Assembly: GCA_036426205.1 (NCBI GenBank) | Contig: CM071570.1 | Span: forward strand, 52,002,984 to 52,066,983 | Length of the DNA stretch: 64,000 nt | From: Ascaphus truei | Lineage: Eukaryota; Chordata; Amphibia; Anura; Ascaphidae | Reading direction: 5' to 3' | Shown: positions 13,699 to 23,660 of the stretch, in pieces | Numbering within the stretch: position 1 is the first letter of the stretch | How the letters are laid out: the number at the start of each line of letters is the position of its first letter | Program-made: the position numbers and the translations under genes | Notes under the pieces: generated by a model | The model's database searches: none | Seen by the model: the letters and a program-made list of their open reading frames with translations, nothing else | Told to the model about the DNA's origin: nothing

Positions 13699-13752
13699 AA
13701 TGGGGAGGGGGGAGGGGGGAGGGGGGAGACAGGGGGGGGAAGGGGAGGAAGA
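13699..13752. repeat. G-rich tract (GGGGA units)
   Basis: The + strand carries repeated GGGGAGGGGGG units with many runs of three or more G. A G-quadruplex is likely on paper. It lies about 700 bp upstream of the last LAMP5 exon, inside the intron. Open frames through it are artefacts of low complexity. Confidence 0.75.
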
Positions 13753-13871
13753 CACAGCAGGTAAGAAGCGGGCCGGTCCTCACACTGGCTCAGATGTAGA
13801 ATCCAACTTATAATTGAAAGTCCTGCTCCGGGGAGACATGGCCCATACTCCACCCTCAGGCATACGCCATC

Positions 13872-14070
13872 CCACAATGAGCAGCCACATTACCCTTTAT
13901 TCCTTCTAGGCTGTAAGCTCTCGTGAGCAGGGCCCTCATTACCTTCCATATCTGTTTGTGCATGCTTGCCCATATTTGTATGTCATTCTGTTTATGTCAT
14001 TGATGTCACTCTTTACCCTCACTGTACCTCGCGGAATATGTTGGCGCTTTACAAATACACAATAATACAT
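13872..14070 (+). mobile_element. L2-clade LINE, 3' end fragment
   Basis: A 200-bp 3' terminal fragment of an L2-type LINE. It contains GGCTGTAAGCTCTCGTGAGC, then AGGGCCCTCATTACC, then GGAATATGTTGGCGCTTTAC and an ACACAATAATAC tail. The same sequence ends the longer L2 copy at 50340-53040. No coding part of the LINE remains. The copy sits in the LAMP5 intron in the sense orientation. Confidence 0.8.
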
Positions 14071-14215
14071 TATATGAATCAGAACTCAGCACTGAAGCCA
14101 AGCTGCAGAGAGCACAACTTAATAAAATAATGATTTAGTGAAGCAAAGAATTCAGGAGCATACCATAGGTTTTGGGTTTTGTAACTGTCCACTCCATTAA
14201 TACACTTGAAAACGC

Positions 14216-14263
14216 CGGGGAGGGGTGGGCGGGGTGGGCGGGGTGGGCGGGGTGGGGGGTAGG
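14216..14263. repeat. GGGTGGGCGG tandem tract
   Basis: Four near-perfect copies of a ten-base GGGTGGGCGG-type unit followed by GGTGGGGGGTAGGG. This is a strong G-quadruplex-forming sequence on the sense strand of LAMP5, about 170 bp upstream of the last exon. It could influence splicing or polymerase passage, but that is speculation. Confidence 0.8.
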
Positions 14264-14432
14264 GTGACTTAAGTAAGTTAAAAAAGTTTGGAATACTCTT
14301 CACAATGTCATTGGTATGAATAATTCTATCAAACAAATCTACAATATATTATCATATTTATTTAAAGATGGTTTGTCTTTAAAGTTGACATTAGTTTAGA
14401 ATAACTTTCCCCTGCTTATTTTCTCATTTCAG

Positions 14433-14611
14433 AATACAAATGTCCAGCGGATCAAAGAAAGCAGATAGAAGAAATGTTGCCTCTTATTCTGGGTATAACC
14501 TTGGGACTCATCATTGTCATTATTCTAGCTGTATATCACGTCCATCACAAGATGACAGCCAACCAAGTCCAAATTCCTCAAGACAGATCTCTGTACAAGC
14601 ACATGGGATAA
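14433..14611 (+). CDS. LAMP5: LAMP5 last coding exon (membrane anchor and tail)
   Basis: The exon starts after TTCTCATTTCAG in phase 1 and ends at TAA (14609-14611). It codes for the last 59 residues: the juxtamembrane [12 protein letters not shown] with the final luminal cysteine, one transmembrane helix ([19 protein letters not shown]) and a short cytosolic tail ending in SLYKHMG. The tail contains YKHMG, a YxxPhi-like endosomal sorting signal conserved in LAMP5 (human ends QYKHMG). The segment [15 protein letters not shown] is identical to human. Joining this exon straight to the exon at 9472 would be out of frame (phase 0 to phase 1), so intervening coding sequence is required for a normal protein. 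Confidence 0.96.
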
Positions 14612-14915
14612 ACAAAAACTTATTAGGTGCAGGATACATTACTCATCAGGTAGATAAAGCAACAGCACTTTTCCTATACTCACTTCCACTATCTGCCCAT
14701 GTACAATAGATAAAACCATCTCCCAGCTAGCACCTTTTGTTGCAGTTAGTGTGAAAATTACATTTATATTACACTGGGAACCGGTAATATGCTATAGACT
14801 TAAAACTCCTATGCCAATAACAATGTACATTTCTGTTTTAAGTATAGATTTCTTTATTCTGAAGTAATATTACTTTTTACAACAACAACAACAACATAAT
14901 TCCAGATCATTTACG

Positions 14916-14952
<37 letters not shown>

Positions 14953-15720
14953 CATCTCTTACAGAACCTATGCATGTTAAATATTTATATTATAATGATA
15001 AAAGAAATATGACAAATAATACTTTGCAAATATTGTTAGGCTTTACACTATACACTATATTTTATAAGGACAAGTCACAACAACACAATTGTCTACCTAG
15101 TTTTTCTACAATAGATAGCTATTATTATAATGGAATTAGCCTTCGAGTGTTACAGATTATCTTATTAGCACATCTATTCTAGGATAGAATGAATCAATAT
15201 TTTGATGCTATAAAAAAGAAATGATTTTGCAAATGAAAAATAATTGAAAAATAAGTGAAACCTTCTAGTACCAGAGCATGCTGCATGTTTTCCTATTGTG
15301 TAGACGTTTACATTATGACATCACACTGTTCCAAAAAAAATGATATGATTACTATGCACATCTTTACCTTTATAAATTGAAAAGGTGACAAACGGTTACT
15401 GGATCATATATTTATATTTTAATGTACGACTTTGTGTGTGTGAGTGTGTGCGCATTTTCAACTTTAAGCTCCTTATGTGTTTAAAAAGTACACTAACCCC
15501 TTCTTTGCACAAAGTGCCTGCAAAGCATTTTTTTTTTGCAGCAAGGGTTATATTGAAGTAGCAGAAAGCTACAGAGAGAGCTACAGATCAGCAGTTGTTC
15601 ACAAAGAAATCCATTCCATAAGACAGCACAATATTTTCATGAGATCTGAAAAAAGGCACTAATGTACATTTTGTAAAAGAGTTGTACTCAAAAAATAAAA
15701 TATACAAAAGTGAGCAATTA
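14612..15720 (+). other. Probable LAMP5 3' untranslated region
   Basis: About 1.1 kb of AT-rich, repeat-poor sequence follows the stop codon. Candidate poly(A) signals include AATAAA near 14940 and a clear AATAAA at 15694-15699, after which an inferred transcript could end near 15715. It contains an ACA triplet run and an (AT)n microsatellite (14915-14942). The length suits a LAMP5 3' UTR, but the exact end is unproven. Confidence 0.5.
14915..14942. repeat. (AT)n microsatellite
   Basis: About 14 AT units directly preceding an AAATAAAAAT stretch, within the presumed LAMP5 3' UTR. Confidence 0.9.
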
Positions 15721-16210
15721 TAAACACAGATTGATTGTCACACATTTTTGAACAGTCACCATATTATATATATATATATTTATGCAGTTGGAGTGGGTGA
15801 TAAATTGATTTTCTATGATCATTTCTCATATTACTTTATGGATTCATCTGATGTATACATGGAGCTGTGCTGATGAGCTGATGGTTCTGTGCTGCATCCA
15901 ATAGAAAAAGGTTGGAAACTTGAAAGGAACAGCATTAAATATTCAATACAAAGGCCTAGGGTGGCAAAATGTGGGGGTGGCATACAGTACATCAGTGCTT
16001 GCCAGCCGTTCATGCACATGCGTGATGGGCGCTTGGCAGCAAGTGTCGACTGCGCATGCGCCACTGACAACGTCACGCACATGACGTTGCATTGCCATGG
16101 CTACCAGACAGCGCAGCAGCAAATTATGCTGAAGGAGGAGGGCGGCACCAGGTAAATGACTAAGGGCGGCATATTTTTAAATCCACCCCTGACAGTATAT
16201 CATATATACC
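15721..16210. other. Intergenic stretch with repeat-like segment
   Basis: No gene is seen. The part from about 15950 to 16195 is GC-richer than its surroundings (CGCATGCGCCACTGACAACG and GACGTTGCATTGCCATGG). It shares wording with 38150-38290 (GACATCACCTTGTTATGGC, CAACGCAACGTTGCAGGAGG), so it is probably part of a DNA transposon. The right side contains CCACCCCTGACAG, which could be an hAT-type terminus, but I could not match a left end. Confidence 0.35.
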
Positions 16211-16580
16211 AAAGATGGAGGTAGAAGAGAAGATGAGCACAGCTCACAGCGTCCAGAAACACAGAAAAATAAGGGCAACTCCAAATATGGGATAAAAATA
16301 AATATTAGCCTTTAATAGTCAGCTTGGGACGCATAATCATGACATCACTGGCAGCCGATTTTGGCGGGAAATTTTTACAAATAAATAGTAGATCATTTTG
16401 TCTCTCCCTACACCTTGAGAAAGTCCTGAGGGATGAAACGCGTTGGTGCGTGGTCCTGTACTATTGCCAAGCTGACTATTAAAGGCTAATATATATTTTT
16501 ATCCCATGTTTGGAGTTGCCCTTATTTTTCTGCGTTCCTGGACGCTGTGAGCTGTGCTCCTCTTCTCTTCTACCTCCTTG
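16211..16580 (+). mobile_element. Palindromic repeat with hammerhead-like motif
   Basis: Inverted arms of about 115 bp, left 16211-16327 and right 16468-16580, surround a 140-bp centre. The left arm reads CAAAGATGGAGGTAGAAG then AGCACAGCTCACAGCGTCC. The right arm is its complement (GGACGCTGTGAGCTGTGCT then CTTCTACCTCC). The centre carries the motif described at 16411-16450. There is no coding region. The architecture (inverted terminal copies plus this motif) resembles short Penelope-like element derivatives, but without a reverse transcriptase or GIY-YIG domain the assignment is tentative. Confidence 0.5.
16411..16450 (+). ncRNA. Hammerhead-ribozyme-like motif (degenerate)
   Basis: CACC, TTGAGAA, a hairpin (GTCC TGAG GGAT), then GAAAC GC GT T and GGTG. 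The outer CACC (16411-16414) can pair with GGTG (16445-16448) as stem I. The hairpin at 16423-16434 acts as stem II, GAAA is at 16435-16438, and AC/GT gives a two-pair stem III with T as the cleavage-site base. Against the hammerhead consensus CUGANGA it has T for C and A for G, plus one extra A before stem II. It is therefore probably a decayed copy. Confidence 0.35.
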
Positions 16581-17431
16581 GATTTCCTACCTGAGGATTG
16601 CACGCTAAAGAATCCATTCATCTGGAATTACATCAAGACAGGTAAAGGGCTGCAGCCCATTATTTATTACCTTCTTTTGCTGGACAGTTTATTATCATAC
16701 CTCAGGGGTGAATTTATGCATCTTGGAGACATAGTTTGGGGTAGCCGTGTGGGCACCACCAGGTCCCTGTTTTTTCACCCTGGGATGTTTATTCTTTCCT
16801 ACATATCATTGTTCCTGGATTCTGGATTCATCTAATGGATATTCATGTTATTTGAGCTTTTTGTGGTGATGCACCAATATACCACACAGCCTATATACCA
16901 AAGATGGGCAGGTTTGCAGGTTTAAAATCTGAACTTTCACACTGATTTGGATGTCCGGGCCGAACGCTAAAAACACATTTTTAAATTCAAGTGAAATAAG
17001 AGCCAAAAAAATAAAGGCTCATTCTCGCAATCTGTTACTTTTTTTTATAATGTGGCACATTTTGTGGTTTGTGAACAGAAAACTTTCACAAACTTAAGCA
17101 CAAAAGTTCTAATTTCCAAAAAATGTAAAGAATTTTTCCCTGCCTATTTTGATTTTATTCTATATTTTTTTACAAATTCAAAACCAATCGAGTTCAGACA
17201 AACCCAACATATGAACATGTTTTAAACCAAAACACTAGTAAAAGTGCCCACCCTTAAAATATACATACAAAATATAAAATACTCAAATGTAAGCATCAAA
17301 GATATTCAGAGAAACAGATCAATGGCTATATGTAATTTTATTGTATTACTGATAATCACTGCCCATGATATGTGAAATATAAGACAAGAAATTTGGCTAT
17401 GGCCTTTTTGGGGTTAGTTTTCAATGTCTTA

Positions 17432-17790
17432 GGCCCCGGCCAAGCTTCCCGCTGGCGTGCTGAGGCGCGCTGAGGCTCAGGGAAAGCGGGTGCTTTCCCT
17501 GGCCTTGCGGGTGCTTTCCCTGCGCGCCGTCAGGGGGCGGGCCGGGGGCGGGCCAGTGACGTCACGGAGCTGGTTCGCCCTCATTGGGCGAACCGCTCAC
17601 TTGACCGGCCCTGCCCGCTGGCAATCTTTTGAAATTTTAAATTCTGGTAAGACCTACGCTGCCACGCGCTTGCGGAAGCGTAGACGAGCCCCTACTAAAG
17701 CCGCTCTAATTGCGACTGTAGGGGCTCGGTGCTGAGCGGGAGCGCGCCTCAGCGCACCTCCGCCAGCAAGCAGGTAACATGGCCGAGGCC
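17432..17790. mobile_element. GC-rich Harbinger-type MITE
   Basis: A GC-rich island in AT-rich DNA. The ends are GGCCCCGGCC and GGCCGAGGCC, flanked on both sides by TTA (17429-17431 and 17791-17793), the 3-bp target duplication typical of PIF/Harbinger elements. The interior (GCGGGTGCTTTCCC, GTGACGTCACGGAGCTGGTT, CCTCATTGGGCGAACCGCTC) recurs in the element at 40491-40780. No transposase is encoded. The 92-residue open frame is a by-product of GC richness. The CpG-rich composition may imitate a CpG island, but nothing else suggests a promoter. Confidence 0.7.
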
Positions 17791-18018
17791 TTATGCAGAA
17801 AAAACCCCCAGACATTTCCCACTATATCTTATTTTATGCAAATGCTTTAAATATGTCACTTTTTATTAATGACATTAACATATTAAATGAAATAATAAGT
17901 ACATTATGTTTAGTAATTTTCAGTGTTTCTCATTGTTTTGGCTGCCACTTTCCACGTATATGAACTCACTAATATATAGTGATTAGTCACTATATCGCCG
18001 TGGAAAACTGCAGTCAAT

Positions 18019-18160
18019 TTTTCACTATATCACTGAGAGGTCATTTGCACACCTTACCCAGAATGCTTTGCTGCAATAGAAGCACTGTATATATGTAATT
18101 AGGGGACAAGTCAGCTTTGTGGACCTGCCTGAAACACGTGACTGTGCTCATAAGTGTTCT
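18019..18160 (+). repeat. Dispersed repeat family A (copy 1)
   Basis: Contains GTCATTTGCACACCTTACCC, AGAATGCTTTGCTGCAAT, AGAAGCACTGTAT and ACTGTGCTCATAAGTG. The same order of words occurs at 23505-23650 (+), 45405-45560 (-), 47095-47370 (-) and partly at 56080-56270. The family is non-coding and I could not classify it. The short conserved core and wide divergence suggest an old non-autonomous DNA transposon. Confidence 0.5.
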
Positions 18161-18974
18161 TTATCATTGCTGTGTTAAACTACAGATGAAAACTGTTGCT
18201 ATACAATTTCCAGTTTTGAAGTTAATCATGTTGTTTTGCCCTGTGTGCGAGTAGTAAGGGATCAATCCGCCCTTATCCTTTGCATTGCAATCTATGGCAC
18301 AGTGACATGTTTATTGGAAGCTGTTCTGCTTACTACAGTTGCTCAAGTGGGAGATGTCTCACAGTCTGCTGTACCATTCAAGATTCTTCCATCAATGACT
18401 GTATGTACTATTAATACACAGCGGTATACTGTATGTGCACATTTTCCTGCAGAAGAAAAACAGCATGGCTCCTTTAAGCAGATGGTTGTCATACCAAAAG
18501 TGATTCTGTAATTCATTGCATACACGTAGCTTAACATGACCAGGGAGGCTGCGAGGTAGCTCCCCTCTCCCACCCTGCCCCGAACCCACATGGAACACAC
18601 AAATAATGACAGAGATCAGATCTGGAGGTATAAAAGGCAGCAGCTATTTATTTTATAACAAATAACTAATGGTGTAATTGCCACTCCCTGCCAGAGTGCT
18701 CCTTTAACAGGAGGGGGAGGAGACGGTCAGCCGGTCCTTGAACCGCTGACCCCGTGTCCCCTTTACGGCCGGGCCCCTGTGACCCGGCCGTTGTCACGAG
18801 CGGGCTCCCAGAAGTAATGTCTAAATGACTTTGCCCACTCGCATTCCCTCCTGGGCTTAAACAGCCCAGCTCCCAGTCTGACAAGAACAAGCACCTACCC
18901 CCAAAAAGCCACCACCGACGGGCCCATTTAACCCCCTTAAACTAGGCTCGTACCACCAGACCCGCAAGGAAACT

Positions 18975-19545
18975 CTCCAACACCTCCTGCAAACTGTTAT
19001 TGAAAATGTCCACCCCAACGTCCGAAATGTGAACCCCGTCTTCCCTGAACAAACCACTCGAGCTATCATAGAAATCTGGGTGTCTGATCTTTCAGCCCCC
19101 GCACTGCACTACGAACTTGCCTGTGGCCCTAATCACCTTCTTATGCGCCCTGTTGACCGCTCTCGGTACCCTTGCACCCCTCCATGCCTGCCTATAGACT
19201 ATATCTGGCCACACGACCTGAACCTCCGGTCGACGGGCAAATATCAGCGCCAAATCCTGCCTACCAGAATCGATCAAGTCAATGAGCGCAAAGCCGCCGT
19301 GTCTTTACTTCATGCGTGAAGGAGCAGGATCAGAGGAGGCCTCCTATCCCTAGCTAACACCAACTGCCGCGGGAGCAGCTTGCCCCATCACAGCCTTCTA
19401 ACCCCCCCCCTCCAACCAGAAAACCCTCGCCTGATCAACACGCAATCCGAGGTTCGATCCATATGGCGGTATGGCCGCCCGCTTCTCCGCCCAGTGTATA
19501 AGAGAGTCGCTGATGATCCATACGTCTGTGGCTGTCGAATTTGTA
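18975..19545 (-). pseudogene. SGNH-hydrolase-like domain remnant of the Ngaro-like element
   Basis: Conserved blocks can be read in several frames. Block I is DVWIISDSLIHWAEKRAA (19542-19486 region; the Gly-Asp-Ser of the family appears as Ser-Asp-Ser). A middle block is VVWPDIVYRQAWRGAR (19217-19165). The last is LFREDGVHISDVGVDIF (about 19057-19005), which holds the D-x-x-H pair of block V. SGNH hydrolases are serine esterases, and their role in these retroelements is unknown. Stops and frameshifts between the blocks make it non-functional. Recognition is by motif and by position behind the recombinase. Confidence 0.65.
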
Positions 19546-19559
19546 GGTCTTAAGCCCAA

Positions 19560-20267
19560 ATATGTCCCTAGCCTTTATACTGGGCAAATCCTGCTCCCGG
19601 GCAAGCCTAGCAGTGAAATCCATGCTCCCATTCCCAACTGGTCTGTTTTGGATCGGCAAATAAGCAGCTGCAGCGAACCTGACCTCAGCACAACGTGCCC
19701 CTATCTTAGTAGCGCAGACTAACTCCCCAACTCGCAATCCCCCGAAGAAGGCCAGGGTAAAAGCTGCATCGAATAGCCTTGCCTCGAAGACTGAAAAGCA
19801 GACCTGCTCTGTTACCTGGACCAGCCACTCCAAGATTGCCTGAGTTACCAGCCTCCTGCTGTCATTAGTCGGCGCTCCCCCCTCAGCATTCCTGGTACGA
19901 CCCGCTTGACTATAAACGCTTTTGTAGTGTCAGCCCTCCCCTCTAGCTTCAAGAAAAAGGAAATCCCGCTCAGCCTCTTTCCTATGGACCTTCCCGCCAA
20001 CCCCCTGCTTCCCAAAGATAAAATGTATCGCATGATGGTCTCCACCCCTGCAACGTCCCCCCCCAACACGCTTGCAAAACCTGAGTAGTCACGCCAAGCC
20101 ACCGCGTAAGCCTCCCACATACCCGGAGCCATGGAAGTTGGTACTAAATTCATCACTGTGTGGTCCCCAATGCCCATAAGTCTACTGGGCAATGCAAGCT
20201 GACCTGGTCCGCCTCTGGCGTCCACTTCCGAAATTCTGTCAGCTGCAACTAGCAATGTTATTTGCAA
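19560..20267 (-). pseudogene. Tyrosine recombinase remnant of the Ngaro-like element
   Basis: The N-terminal SAM-like core-binding domain lies at 20267-19845 (for example PGMWEAYAVAWRDYSGF and GRSIGKRLSGISFFLKLEG). The start of the catalytic domain is at about 19833-19560, with the box I motif FTLAFFGGLRVGEL that carries the first catalytic arginine. The frame then reaches GLKTYKFDSH, where the histidine of the H-x-x-R box is expected, and the remaining catalytic residues through the nucleophilic tyrosine are absent. SGNH sequence follows almost at once, so roughly a third of the domain appears deleted. Such enzymes integrate a circular cDNA intermediate; this copy cannot. Confidence 0.7.
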
Positions 20268-20380
20268 CCCCCGGCACGTGATACGCTCTGAAAGCTATGT
20301 TCAGGTGCAGGCATGATAGACACACCACGACCAGCAAAGGGAAAAGCTCCATGAACGTTAAATTCCTGATGAGCTGGGAC

Positions 20381-20875
20381 TCACGCCAATGTATCGGGCC
20401 ACCGCTCCACGCACCACGCACCGTTGAAATAATCCCCAAAACCTACTGAGCATGCCACGTCCATGAACATCTGCAGCTCGGAGTTCTGAGAAGGACACCC
20501 CCACCACAAGGTCCCACCGTTGTACTTCCACAGGAAGTCCAGCCAGACCGCCAAGTCCATGCAGATCTCGGCGGTGACCCGAAGGAAATGATTAGGACGC
20601 CTGATCCCCACTGTGGCTGCCACTAGGTGCCTGGAAAAAACCCTCCCCACCGGCATTATCCGCACAACAAACATTAGGTGGCCAAACAACGATTGTAAAT
20701 GACGCAGCAAGGTCTTCTTCAAGTCCATGAACTCCCGCAGTAGTTCTACTAGAGCCACCAGCTTTTCCAGTGGGAGCCTGTACTCCATCCTCACTGAGTC
20801 AATCTCAGCCACCTTGCACATAAGTCTGATCCCACCGGTCCTACAAACAAGAAATCGTTCAATTAGTGCATGCAC
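20381..20875 (-). pseudogene. Reverse transcriptase end / RNase H remnant
   Basis: The frame reads RLPLEKLVALVELLREF, LRHLQSLFGHLMFVVRIMP and CMDLAVWLDFLWKYNG, followed by FMDVACSVGFGDYFNGAW. These match the thumb/connection and the start of the RNase H domain in DIRS/Ngaro-type polyproteins. The polymerase active site (a [YF]xDD box) should lie upstream but is absent. The cysteine-rich gag motif starts only about 150 bp away, so the catalytic RT core has been deleted. Confidence 0.7.
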
Positions 20876-20998
20876 CCTGCGGCTTGCACCCTCTTACGCA
20901 TCACCCATTCGAGGAACGTGCTAAAAGTTTCAAAGTAGAAACATGATAGCGCACAGTCAGGCACAAGTCAATGAAGTATTGCCCGTCAAGCATACAAC

Positions 20999-21960
20999 CT
21001 AACAGGTGGAAACACTGAGGGTGTGCCCCCCGCAGGTAGTGCACCCATTCTTGAAGCGGCAGTTGCTGTATTTGCACCGGGAGTCATTGAACGCCCAGCA
21101 AACCCCTGACTTTCTCTCCCCCTGTCTGCCAGTTCCACCCGCCTGACATCCCCTGCTAGATCCTCCCTGAATGGGTAATGGGAGACATGTCATATCCCTA
21201 TCGATGTACAGATCCATATTCTTCATGACCCATGACATCTTACGCCATTTCCTCCCTGAATGTAACATTGTAGGTCCACAAACCCATACTGCTGTGCATC
21301 TGGTGGGCATGCCCAATCATATCCATGTATTTAAAAAGGGCTGAACATAAGAGGGGAGTCCTCTTCCCGATCACCTTTGCTAAGATCCTAAATGCGCGAG
21401 ACCAATTGGTAAATGTGTGCGGGAGAGACGTTTTTCAATGTCATCCTTCCTTGCGTCCCCTTTCTTAGATGATCGAGCCAGTGCTTCCCTATAATCTGGG
21501 AGCAATGATAGGAGCTCCACATAGTCCCCCGCCCAAATGTTGTCCTTTTCTTAATTTGTTAAGTGCATGCCCAACGGGCTGGCAAGACATGTATAAGCGT
21601 CCATGAACACCCCGTCCGCGATTGTTCACCCCACTGCAGATGATGGGGCTGCTCCGGCGCCCGTGGTCCCTGTCGTGGTTGCTGGGGCTGGGCTGGGGGT
21701 TGCCTAGGCTGGGCTGGGGGTTTGTCGGGGCAGGGCTGGGGGTTGCCGTGGCTGGGCTTGTGTCAGGCACTGCTGCCCCCGCAGGACTAGCTCCTTTTTG
21801 GATGATCTGCCCGGCCCACATAGGGACACCCCAGTGGCCATGCAATGCACCCCATGCTGCTGCTGCCCCTAACGCTGCGCCAAGACCTCCTGTCCCAACC
21901 CCTACCTCTGCGGGGAACACGTAGGAGGCCAACGACTGATGCTTGTAGACCTGCAGCATA
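20999..21960 (-). pseudogene. Gag-like region with zinc-binding motif
   Basis: The part at 21316-20999 ends in a cysteine-rich motif, CWAFNDSRCKYSNC then RFKNGCTTCGGH, a zinc-knuckle-like pattern typical of the first open frame of these elements. Upstream (21959-21489) is a Pro/Ala/Ser-rich low-complexity frame (GAAAAWGALHGHWG, SPAPTNPQPSLGNPQPSP) that could be the gag N-terminal part. I rely on order and on the cysteine motif; the low-complexity half on its own is not diagnostic. Confidence 0.5.
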
Positions 21961-22776
21961 CCCTTTAATGCTGCAGCAAATCTTGCCTTCTCTGACGCGC
22001 TGTATGTTGCCTAATCCAGGGCCTGCGCATGCTCATGTAGCCGCCGGCTGCAAAGACACTGCGTCGCCTGGGACTCCTCCCACCACCACCTCCCCTTCCC
22101 TCTGAACATTGCCCCCTGAGCCCAAGCACTGGGGGAGACTGAACAAGCTCTTTGGGAGTCCATCAGCTCTCTAAACACCCTTATTCTGTCACGCAACTGA
22201 CCCCTTTTTTACCAGTGTAGGTTTCTTACCCGTCCTTAGCGATGAAGGTGGACACGACCTAGACGGCGATCCAGGCCGAGCCTTGTTTTCCTCTATTGCC
22301 ATTTCCATGTCGTCGAACCATGCCAGGGGCATCAGCTACCGCCCTGAGTGCCGGGCCACCATACCGCCTTCAACTGCTGCCGTCTCGTTCTCCCACCTCC
22401 TGCAACCGCTGCAGGTGGCCGTTTTGTACTTCCACCACCTGCAACCGCTGCAGGCGGCCGATTCCCCTGTGTCCCTCCTCCCACTCCCCTTCCTTGGAAC
22501 TCTTTTTGTCTAAGTGTTGCATTACTCCAAGTGGTTATTTTTCTTATGTTTAAATTAAATCATTTGACATTTTGGACATACTCCTGTATTTGAGCTTTTT
22601 TTCTACAGAGACAGTGAGTGCTGGGACACTTGTTTATTGTTTATATGCTTTAGGGGAAATAGGGTCCCCTAGGTCCCTTTGCATCCTGCACTACTATTAG
22701 TTAAATTCTTTTGAGTGCTGTCTATCCTTTGTTTTATTGCTGCTCCTTTTAATTAATGTTGACCCATAGTCTATGT

Positions 22777-22877
22777 CAGGAGTGGCCAACTCCAGCCCTC
22801 AAGGGCCACCAACAGGTCAGATGTTAAGGGTATCTCTGCTTTAGCACCGATGGCTAAATCAGTGGTTCAGTGAAAGA
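22777..22877 (+). repeat. hAT-type MITE fragment (family B)
   Basis: The left half of a palindromic hAT MITE: CAGGAGTGGCCAACTCCAGC, CCTCAAGGGCCACCAACAGG, then a degenerate TATCTCTGCTTTAGCACC. Complete relatives are at 42050-42260, 44561-44729 and 57058-57229, and an interrupted one at 58773-60101. The right half is missing. Confidence 0.65.
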
Positions 22878-23439
22878 CTTTGAACCAGTATATACTGTAT
22901 AACAGCCATATACAATAATGAAGCACGTATTCCCATCACATTACTGGTAAAAATAGAGCGAATGTAATAATGTTACCCAAAAAAGCTTCCAGACTACAGT
23001 ATTAGTGTTCATATAAATGATAGTCACAGTCCATCTCACATAAATATATGAGCAGCATGACTCAACCGTAGTTGACCACCGAAGTCCTGTGATCCACCAA
23101 TAGTAGGTTTCTTGGTCGAGATGGAGATACCAGACCTGATGCATGTACCACGGTAAGATGCGTCAGCTGGATATCCTTAAATACCCCTTGTTATCAGTAC
23201 CCACTCCGTCAATAAAATGAAAGAAAAAAAAATCAAACATATTTTAGCCCACAAACAGAAAATGACAAAAAAGCGACAAATACATAACCCTCATTTAAAC
23301 CCCCAGGAGTCAAGGTCCCCACGTTAGAAATTAATTTAGCCTCAGACCCCAGTAACACTTTATCGAAATCAGCCCTGCATACTGCATCCCATATGTGATA
23401 TGATGAATACAAACACATGAGAAGCAGTTTGCCTGAAAA

Positions 23440-23660
23440 AGCTGTGTAATGGGGCAGGAATAAGCTTATAGGGATCCATGTCAAAATGGATAAGAAGCAA
23501 AAAGTGACAGACTGTGAGTGCTCATTTGCATGTCACTACCCAGAATCCCTGGCTGCAGTGGAAGCATTGTATGCTAAGAGATCATGGGGAAAGGCCGGGT
23601 TGTGGACCTGTCTGAGAAATGTGAATGTGCTTATAAGTGGTATTTTTATTTCCGTTCCAT
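23440..23660 (+). repeat. Dispersed repeat family A (copy 2)
   Basis: Reads AGTGCTCATTTGCATGTCAC, TACCCAGAATCCCTGGCTGC, AGTGGAAGCATTGTATGC and AATGTGCTTATAAGTGG. It is the best-preserved copy of the family also found at 18019, 45405, 47095 and 56080. The open frame through it is fortuitous. Confidence 0.55.

Larger units (their letters stand above)
9604..14432. other. LAMP5 intronic region; exons 4-5 not found
   Basis: In other vertebrates two further exons, for the rest of the luminal domain (about 100 residues with one more cysteine), lie between the exon at 9472 and the last exon. I read this interval on the + strand and found no stretch coding for them. It contains a GA microsatellite, a transposon-like repeat (10195-10535), a tRNA/L2 SINE (11431-11675), G-rich tracts and an L2 3' end (13872-14070). 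The missing exons may have been lost from the assembly, from the gene, or may have escaped my reading. Confidence 0.55.
18975..22200 (-). mobile_element. Decayed Ngaro-like (tyrosine-recombinase) retrotransposon
   Basis: On the - strand, remnants appear in this order: a gag-like region with a cysteine-rich zinc-binding motif (about 21960-20999), the C-terminal end of reverse transcriptase with an RNase H-like part (20875-20381), a tyrosine recombinase (20267-19560) and an SGNH-hydrolase-like domain (19545-18975). This order matches Ngaro-type elements of the DIRS group, some of which carry an SGNH hydrolase. Each part is interrupted by stops or frameshifts, the catalytic RT core is missing, and the end of the recombinase is deleted. 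The split or inverted repeats that bound such elements were not recognised, so the ends given are only the limits of recognisable coding remnants. The GC content is higher than in the surroundings. Confidence 0.75.

Noticed and set aside
13476..13877. A 133-codon open frame (-)
   Set aside because: It passes through the GGGGA tract, giving Pro-rich low complexity, and no domain is present.
17432..17790. CpG island/promoter
   Set aside because: The GC-rich block has TTA target duplications, inverted ends and relatives at 40 kb, so it is a MITE.
21489..22593. Pro/Ala-rich open frames on both strands as genes
   Set aside because: They mirror GC-rich low-complexity sequence at the 5' end of the Ngaro-like element. 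Only the cysteine-rich motif at 21060-21130 is informative.
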